A stretch of 21,016 nucleotides of DNA, from NCBI GenBank assembly GCA_034439755.1, contig JAWXAZ010000057.1, positions 1-21,016 on the forward strand, read 5' to 3'. The notes beneath the pieces are model-generated. The model saw only the letters and a program-made list of their open reading frames with translations. It made no database searches and was not told where the DNA came from. This DNA comes from B1 sp034439755 (lineage in GTDB: Bacteria > Bacteroidota > Bacteroidia > UKL13-3). This document shows, piece after piece, positions 16,840 to 21,016 of the stretch. How positions within the stretch are numbered: the stretch's first letter is position 1; each line of letters starts with the position of its first letter. Position numbers and translations under genes: made by a program.

Positions 16840-16866
16840 CAAATGTAATTAAAAATGGGTTTACAA
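16840..16866 (-). promoter_or_regulatory. Candidate promoter for the LtaS-like gene
   Basis: Minus strand: TTG at 16866-16864, 16 bases, then TACATTTG at 16847-16840, an exact TAnnTTTG match. Spacing is one base shorter than the usual 17-23. Leader to the ATG at 16788 would be about 45 bases. The rest of the gap to cheR (about 16867-17086) is AT-rich and shows no gene; no clear cheR promoter was found there. Confidence 0.4.
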
Positions 16867-17086
16867 TTATTCCCAGTTTATAATTTGGCGTGTCCTCGTT
16901 CCTTAAATGGCATTATTAGCAAATTTAAATTGCCTGAATATTATACTATATTTTCTAAATTTTACCTTGATTTACAGTTTTAATTGTGGTATTGTTGAGA
17001 CAAATACGCTAAAAAGTGTGATTTATGTAACATATACGTAAAACTGTGTAACTCTTTCTTTTTTAAGTTACTTAAACTTGTGGAAA

Positions 17087-17912
17087 ATGATAAGGGAAGA
17101 CATTACAGAACTGGAAATTTCCTTATTATTAGAGGCAATATACCAAAAATACGAATATGATTTCAGGCAATATTCCAAGGCGCACATCAATCGTAGAATT
17201 AGGAATAGGATGTCGCTGTCAGGATTAGAAGATGTTTCTCAAATTCAATCCAAAGTTCTCAAAGATGAAACATTTGCACATCAACTTTTACAGGATTTAT
17301 CAATAACAGTAACCGAAATGTTTCGTGATCAGGATTTTTACAGATCGTTACGAGAAAATGTTATTCCTATTTTAAAAACTTACCCCTTTATAAAAATATG
17401 GCATGCTGGATGTGCAACTGGCGAAGAAGCTTATTCAATGGCAATCATTTTGCAGGAAGAAGGATTGTATAATAGGACAACAATTTATGCTACCGATTTT
17501 AATCAACAGGCCTTAAACAGAGCAAAAGAAGGAATCTTTTCGAATGCAATGATGAAGGAATATACAATCAATTATCAATTGTCAGGAGGAAAAAAATCAT
17601 TTTCAGATTATTATACGTCCAATTATGATAATGTTATAATGAATCAATCGTTGAAAAAAAATATTGTATGGGCAAACCATAATTTGGTTACCGATAGCGT
17701 ATTCGTGGAGGCGCATCTGATACTATGCAGAAACGTACTGATTTATTTTGATAACAATTTGCAAAATAAGGTACAAAAACTTTTTTATGAAGGTCTTATT
17801 AATGGCGGCATTTTATGTTTGGGAACAAAAAGAGGGTTTACAGTTTACCGACTTTTTTGAAAAATATACTGAGTTGGACAAAAAACAAAGAATATTTAAA
17901 AAGAAATATTAA
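17087..17912 (+). CDS. cheR: CheR-type SAM-dependent methyltransferase, frameshifted near its 3' end
   Basis: Start at ATG 17087 (MIREDITELEISLLL); a TTG three codons earlier is less likely. Seen: the CheR N-domain (YDFRQYSKAHINRRIRNRM, about 22-40), TEMFRD (about 81-86), the SAM loop HAGCATGEEAYSMAI (from H106), YATDFN, and CRNVLIYFDN from C214. In the current frame translation ends at TGA 17858-17860 after GTKRGFTVYRLF. Dropping one A from the five-A run at 17827-17831 restores the typical CheR ending GTKEGLQFTDFFEKY, then a stop at 17910-17912, giving 274 residues. So there is a one-base insertion: real decay, slippage, or a sequencing error. All catalytic parts lie before the shift. cheB follows 3 bp after the restored stop. 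Confidence 0.85.
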
Positions 17913-17915
17913 AAA

Positions 17916-18515
17916 ATGCAGTACGAGGCAATTGTAATAGGAGTTTCTTCAGGTGGGATGAATGCGCTAAAATTTATATTTTCTGTATTGCCTTCTGGGT
18001 TCACTACGCCAATTATTATAGTGCAACATTTAAGCGCACATTCCGATAAGGAATGGATAAACCTGTTAAATAACAAAAGCAATCTTACTATTAAAGAAGC
18101 AGATGAAAAAGAAAAAATAGAAACTGGAAAAGCTTATGTCGCTCCGTCTAATTATCATTTATTGATTGAAAAAGATAAAACTTTTTCGCTTACTATTGAT
18201 GAACGTGTAAATTTTGCAAGACCATCTATTGATGTATTATTTGAATCGGCAGCTGATACATACAAAAATAAATTGATTGGTATAGTTTTAACTGGTTCTA
18301 ACACTGACGGTGCAAAAGGTATAAAGCGTATAAAAGAGTATGGAGGCTTGGCCATTATTCAGGATCCGGAAACAGCAGAATCTTCTACTATGCCTGCGTC
18401 AGCAATTGCAGCAGTTGAACCAGATTATATTTTATCCTTAGAGAAAATAGTTGAGTTACTCATAAAAATAACACAAACCAATTTCGATGGCTATCGGGGA
18501 AAAACAATAAAATAA
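17916..18515 (+). CDS. cheB: CheB-type methylesterase domain protein without a receiver domain
   Basis: 199 residues corresponding only to the catalytic half of CheB (E. coli CheB is about 350, with an N-terminal receiver). The catalytic triad is visible: S11 in IGVSSGG, H38 in VQHLS, and D131 in LTGSNTDGAKG. The VAPSNYHLLIE, RPSIDVLFESAA and TMPASAIAA blocks are typical of CheB. It would hydrolyse methyl-glutamate or deamidate Gln on a partner protein, but with no receiver it cannot be switched by CheA phosphorylation. It sits between cheR (3-bp gap to the restored stop) and the sensor kinase (2-bp gap), so the three are one transcription unit. The methylated target is unknown. Confidence 0.92.
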   Translation: MQYEAIVIGVSSGGMNALKFIFSVLPSGFTTPIIIVQHLSAHSDKEWINLLNNKSNLTIKEADEKEKIETGKAYVAPSNYHLLIEKDKTFSLTIDERVNFARPSIDVLFESAADTYKNKLIGIVLTGSNTDGAKGIKRIKEYGGLAIIQDPETAESSTMPASAIAAVEPDYILSLEKIVELLIKITQTNFDGYRGKTIK

Positions 18516-18517
18516 AT

Positions 18518-21016
18518 ATGACACTTGGCAAAAAAATATTAACTGGCTTTATAGCTTGCGCTGTGATACTTTTCGGCGTTGCATTTTTCTCATATAAAAA
18601 CAGCGAAAAATTTATCGCTTCAAATACTTTGGTAGATCAAACCAACAAGGTGTTGTATGAATTCAGCCAAATTCTAACTGCTATCACTGATGCAGAGACA
18701 GGCAATCGTGGTTATATTATCACAGGCAATGATGCTCATTTGGAGCATTTTATAAATGCTGAAAGTACTATTGAGGAACATCTTATTAAAGCAAAGGAGT
18801 TAACAATAGACAACACTATTCAGCAAAAGATTAAGGAACTTGAAAAGGAAATAAAAATACGCTTCACTTATTTAAAAAGCGGTATTGCTCTTCGCAAAAT
18901 AGTTCCGGCAGCTATCGGGATTGAAAAGTCGAGGGAATATGTAGTATCTGGTGTAGGAAAAGAATCACAAGATAGAATACGAGAACTAATAGGTAGTATA
19001 CAAAAACTAGAACTTACCTTACTTGCTGAGAGAAAACAAGCGAGCGAAGATGACGCCAACAATTTTAATTCGGTTTTTGTCATTTTAATGGCCATCATTA
19101 TTCTCGTTCTTATTGTTGTTTACAGTATAGTTACATCAAATTTAAAAACACTTAAAAGAGCTGAAGCAGAAACCACGAGCAAAAACTGGTTGCTTACAGG
19201 CAACACAGAACTTAACGAAAAATTAATAGGAGATAAAAGCATAGAGGAATTGGCAAACAATACCATTAGTTTTTTATGTACTTATTTAAAAGCACAAATT
19301 GGCGCAGTTTATTTGTTTAATAAAAAAGAAAATGCACTGCTATTAAACGGACGATATGCCTTTTCTTCGGCTACCGATACCAAAGAAAAATTTTTGCTGA
19401 ATGAAGGGCTGATTGGTCAGGCAGCACAGGAACAAAAACAAATTTCGTTAACAGATATAACAGCAGAAAATATTCGTATTACATCATCTGTTCTAAATGC
19501 AAAACCAAAACAGTTACTCATTGCCCCATTTTTGTTTGAAGGTAAAACAATGGGTGTGGTAGAAATTGGGCGGCTTACTGATTTCAACGAAATAGAAAAA
19601 GAATTTATCAATACTTCTATGAACAGTATTGCTATTGCAGTAAATACGGCTTTTAATCAAGCTGCACTTAGAGAATTGTTAGAAAAAATTCAAGCTCAAA
19701 AAGGCGAAATGGAAATATCAGCGTTGGAAATAGAGCAGCAACTAGATTCTCTGAACCAAGCGGCTATTCTTTCTATTGCTGATGCAAATGGAGATATCAT
19801 ATATGCGAATGATAATTTCTGTAAAATTTCAAAATATTCAAAGGAGGAATTGGTAGGAAATAATCACAGAATGTTGAAATCAGGAAAGCAACCTGATGGA
19901 TTATTTATTGGTATGTGGAAATCGATTAGTAGCGGCAGAACATGGAAGGGAGAAATAGTAAATAAAGCTAAAGATGGAACATTTTATTGGGTGGATACAA
20001 CAATTACTCCCTTTAAAGGAGTGGATGGCCGAATAGAGAAATATGTTGCCATCCGATTTGATATTACTAACACTAAAAATCAAATGGAGGAGCTGGCAAA
20101 GCAAAGTGAAGAATTGCAAACACAGCAGGAAGAGCTGAAACAAATGAATGAAGAATTGGAAGAACAGGCACAAAACCTGACGCAACAGCAAGAAGAATTA
20201 CAAATGACTAATGAGGAATTAGAAGAACAAACACAATCATTAGAAGCAAAAAATTTGGAAGTTGAGGCTTCAAAAAAAGACATTGAACAAAAAACAAAAC
20301 AACTGGAAATAAGCAGCAGGTATAAATCGGAGTTCCTCGCCAACATGTCGCATGAATTACGCACACCACTTAATAGTTTGCTAATACTGTCAAAAGATTT
20401 ATCTGAAAACAGAAATAAAAATTTGGATGGCGTACAAATAGAAAGTGCAGAAATAATTTATAAAAGTGGTTGTGATTTGCTTGTATTAATTAATGAAGTG
20501 CTTGACCTCTCAAAAATTGAAGCAGGGAAAATGTCCATACATATTGAATCCGTATCACTGAAAAATTTCGCAAATGAACTCATTCGCGAATTTAAACATC
20601 ACGCTGAACAAAAAGGATTGAAGCTAAATTCAAAATTAGATAAAGAACTGCCCGAATTTATTCGCACGGATTCACAACGCTTGAATCAGATATTAAAAAA
20701 TCTTTTATCAAACGCCATAAAATTTACGGAGAAAGGAAGTGTAAGTATTAGTATTGACCGAAATGCAGAAGACACTATAATTATTTCAATTATTGATACA
20801 GGAATTGGAATTATGGAAGATAAACAACAGGCTATATTTGAAGCTTTCCAACAAGCTGAAGGAGGAACGTCCAGAAAATATGGCGGCACAGGCTTAGGGC
20901 TTTCCATTTCGCGTGAGCTTGCAAAATTATTAGGTGGTGAAATTAAACTGAGTAGTAAATTAAATGAAGGGTCTGTTTTCTCTCTCATTATTCCATTAGA
21001 AATACATCAGGAGCAA
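18518..21016 (+). CDS. CHASE3-GAF-PAS sensor histidine kinase, partial (runs off the window)
   Basis: ATG at 18518, 2 bp after cheB; the frame is open for 833 codons to the window edge. Layout: TM helix 8-28; periplasmic CHASE3 domain (about 40-175) with the signature DAETGNRGYIITG; TM helix about 186-205; GAF (about 240-380); PAS (about 408-518); a Gln/Glu-rich coiled coil (about 522-600); HisKA with H612 in MSHELRTPLNS; HATPase (about 718-828) with NLLSNAIKFTE, DTGIGI and GGTGLGLSI. One or more C-terminal receiver domains are usual in this class but would lie beyond the window. The cluster with cheR and cheB suggests that methylation of a partner, or of the kinase's own helical linker, feeds into kinase control; that is inference. 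Confidence 0.93.
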   Translation, partial: MTLGKKILTGFIACAVILFGVAFFSYKNSEKFIASNTLVDQTNKVLYEFSQILTAITDAETGNRGYIITGNDAHLEHFINAESTIEEHLIKAKELTIDNTIQQKIKELEKEIKIRFTYLKSGIALRKIVPAAIGIEKSREYVVSGVGKESQDRIRELIGSIQKLELTLLAERKQASEDDANNFNSVFVILMAIIILVLIVVYSIVTSNLKTLKRAEAETTSKNWLLTGNTELNEKLIGDKSIEELANNTISFLCTYLKAQIGAVYLFNKKENALLLNGRYAFSSATDTKEKFLLNEGLIGQAAQEQKQISLTDITAENIRITSSVLNAKPKQLLIAPFLFEGKTMGVVEIGRLTDFNEIEKEFINTSMNSIAIAVNTAFNQAALRELLEKIQAQKGEMEISALEIEQQLDSLNQAAILSIADANGDIIYANDNFCKISKYSKEELVGNNHRMLKSGKQPDGLFIGMWKSISSGRTWKGEIVNKAKDGTFYWVDTTITPFKGVDGRIEKYVAIRFDITNTKNQMEELAKQSEELQTQQEELKQMNEELEEQAQNLTQQQEELQMTNEELEEQTQSLEAKNLEVEASKKDIEQKTKQLEISSRYKSEFLANMSHELRTPLNSLLILSKDLSENRNKNLDGVQIESAEIIYKSGCDLLVLINEVLDLSKIEAGKMSIHIESVSLKNFANELIREFKHHAEQKGLKLNSKLDKELPEFIRTDSQRLNQILKNLLSNAIKFTEKGSVSISIDRNAEDTIIISIIDTGIGIMEDKQQAIFEAFQQAEGGTSRKYGGTGLGLSISRELAKLLGGEIKLSSKLNEGSVFSLIIPLEIHQEQ
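20107..20232 (+). repeat. Internal 63-bp (21-residue) coiled-coil repeat within the sensor kinase
   Basis: Two adjacent 21-codon units, QQEELKQMNEELEEQAQNL and QQEELQMTNEELEEQTQSL with their flanking codons, form three heptads each. They join PAS to HisKA as a signalling helix. The unit length is a multiple of 7, so duplication keeps the coiled-coil register. Confidence 0.8.

Overview
The window looks like chromosomal DNA of a member of the Bacteroidota. The support is AT-rich sequence, starts without obvious Shine-Dalgarno sites, several upstream matches to the Bacteroidota -33/-7 promoter (TTG ... TAnnTTTG), a classical menaquinone pathway (MenA, MenC), and large PAS-rich hybrid kinases. 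Species cannot be named from sequence alone. No rRNA, tRNA, CRISPR array or intact insertion sequence was seen.

Left block (1-7.8 kb): a stand-alone receiver-domain response regulator (+) converges on a ClC-type anion transporter with CBS domains (-). A 40/42-bp tandem repeat array fills the gap between them and runs into the end of the first gene. The ClC gene diverges from menA with only 12 bp between start codons. menA, menC and a 1073-residue hybrid sensor kinase are packed head to tail (ATGA overlap, then a 3-bp gap), so quinone biosynthesis and a membrane sensor appear co-transcribed.

Middle block (7.8-13.2 kb): a short intergenic element with inverted terminal repeats, then pgk-vanZ-like (-), a rhodanese/YeiH-type exporter pair (+, TAATG overlap) and acs (-). 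The yeiH/acs convergent junction carries a second tandem array, each unit fusing the 3' end of yeiH to the 3' end of acs. Two convergent junctions in one window therefore show repeated copies of gene ends, including stop codons. This is the most unusual structural pattern here.

Right block (13.2-21 kb): this reads as more accessory and more AT-rich. A membrane-protein gene is broken by three in-frame stops and one frameshift, and has a 361-bp leader with a short direct repeat. It converges on a large LtaS/sulfatase-type membrane enzyme (-). Then comes a tight cheR-cheB-sensor kinase cluster (+). cheR carries a one-base frameshift near its 3' end, cheB lacks a receiver domain, and the kinase (CHASE3-GAF-PAS-coiled coil-HisKA-HATPase) runs off the window. 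No chemoreceptor, CheA or CheW gene is in view, so this is better read as a non-chemotactic signalling module.

Functional themes are quinone and central carbon metabolism (menA, menC, pgk, acs), sulfur handling (rhodanese, YeiH) and phosphorelay signalling (one response regulator, two large kinases, CheR/CheB).
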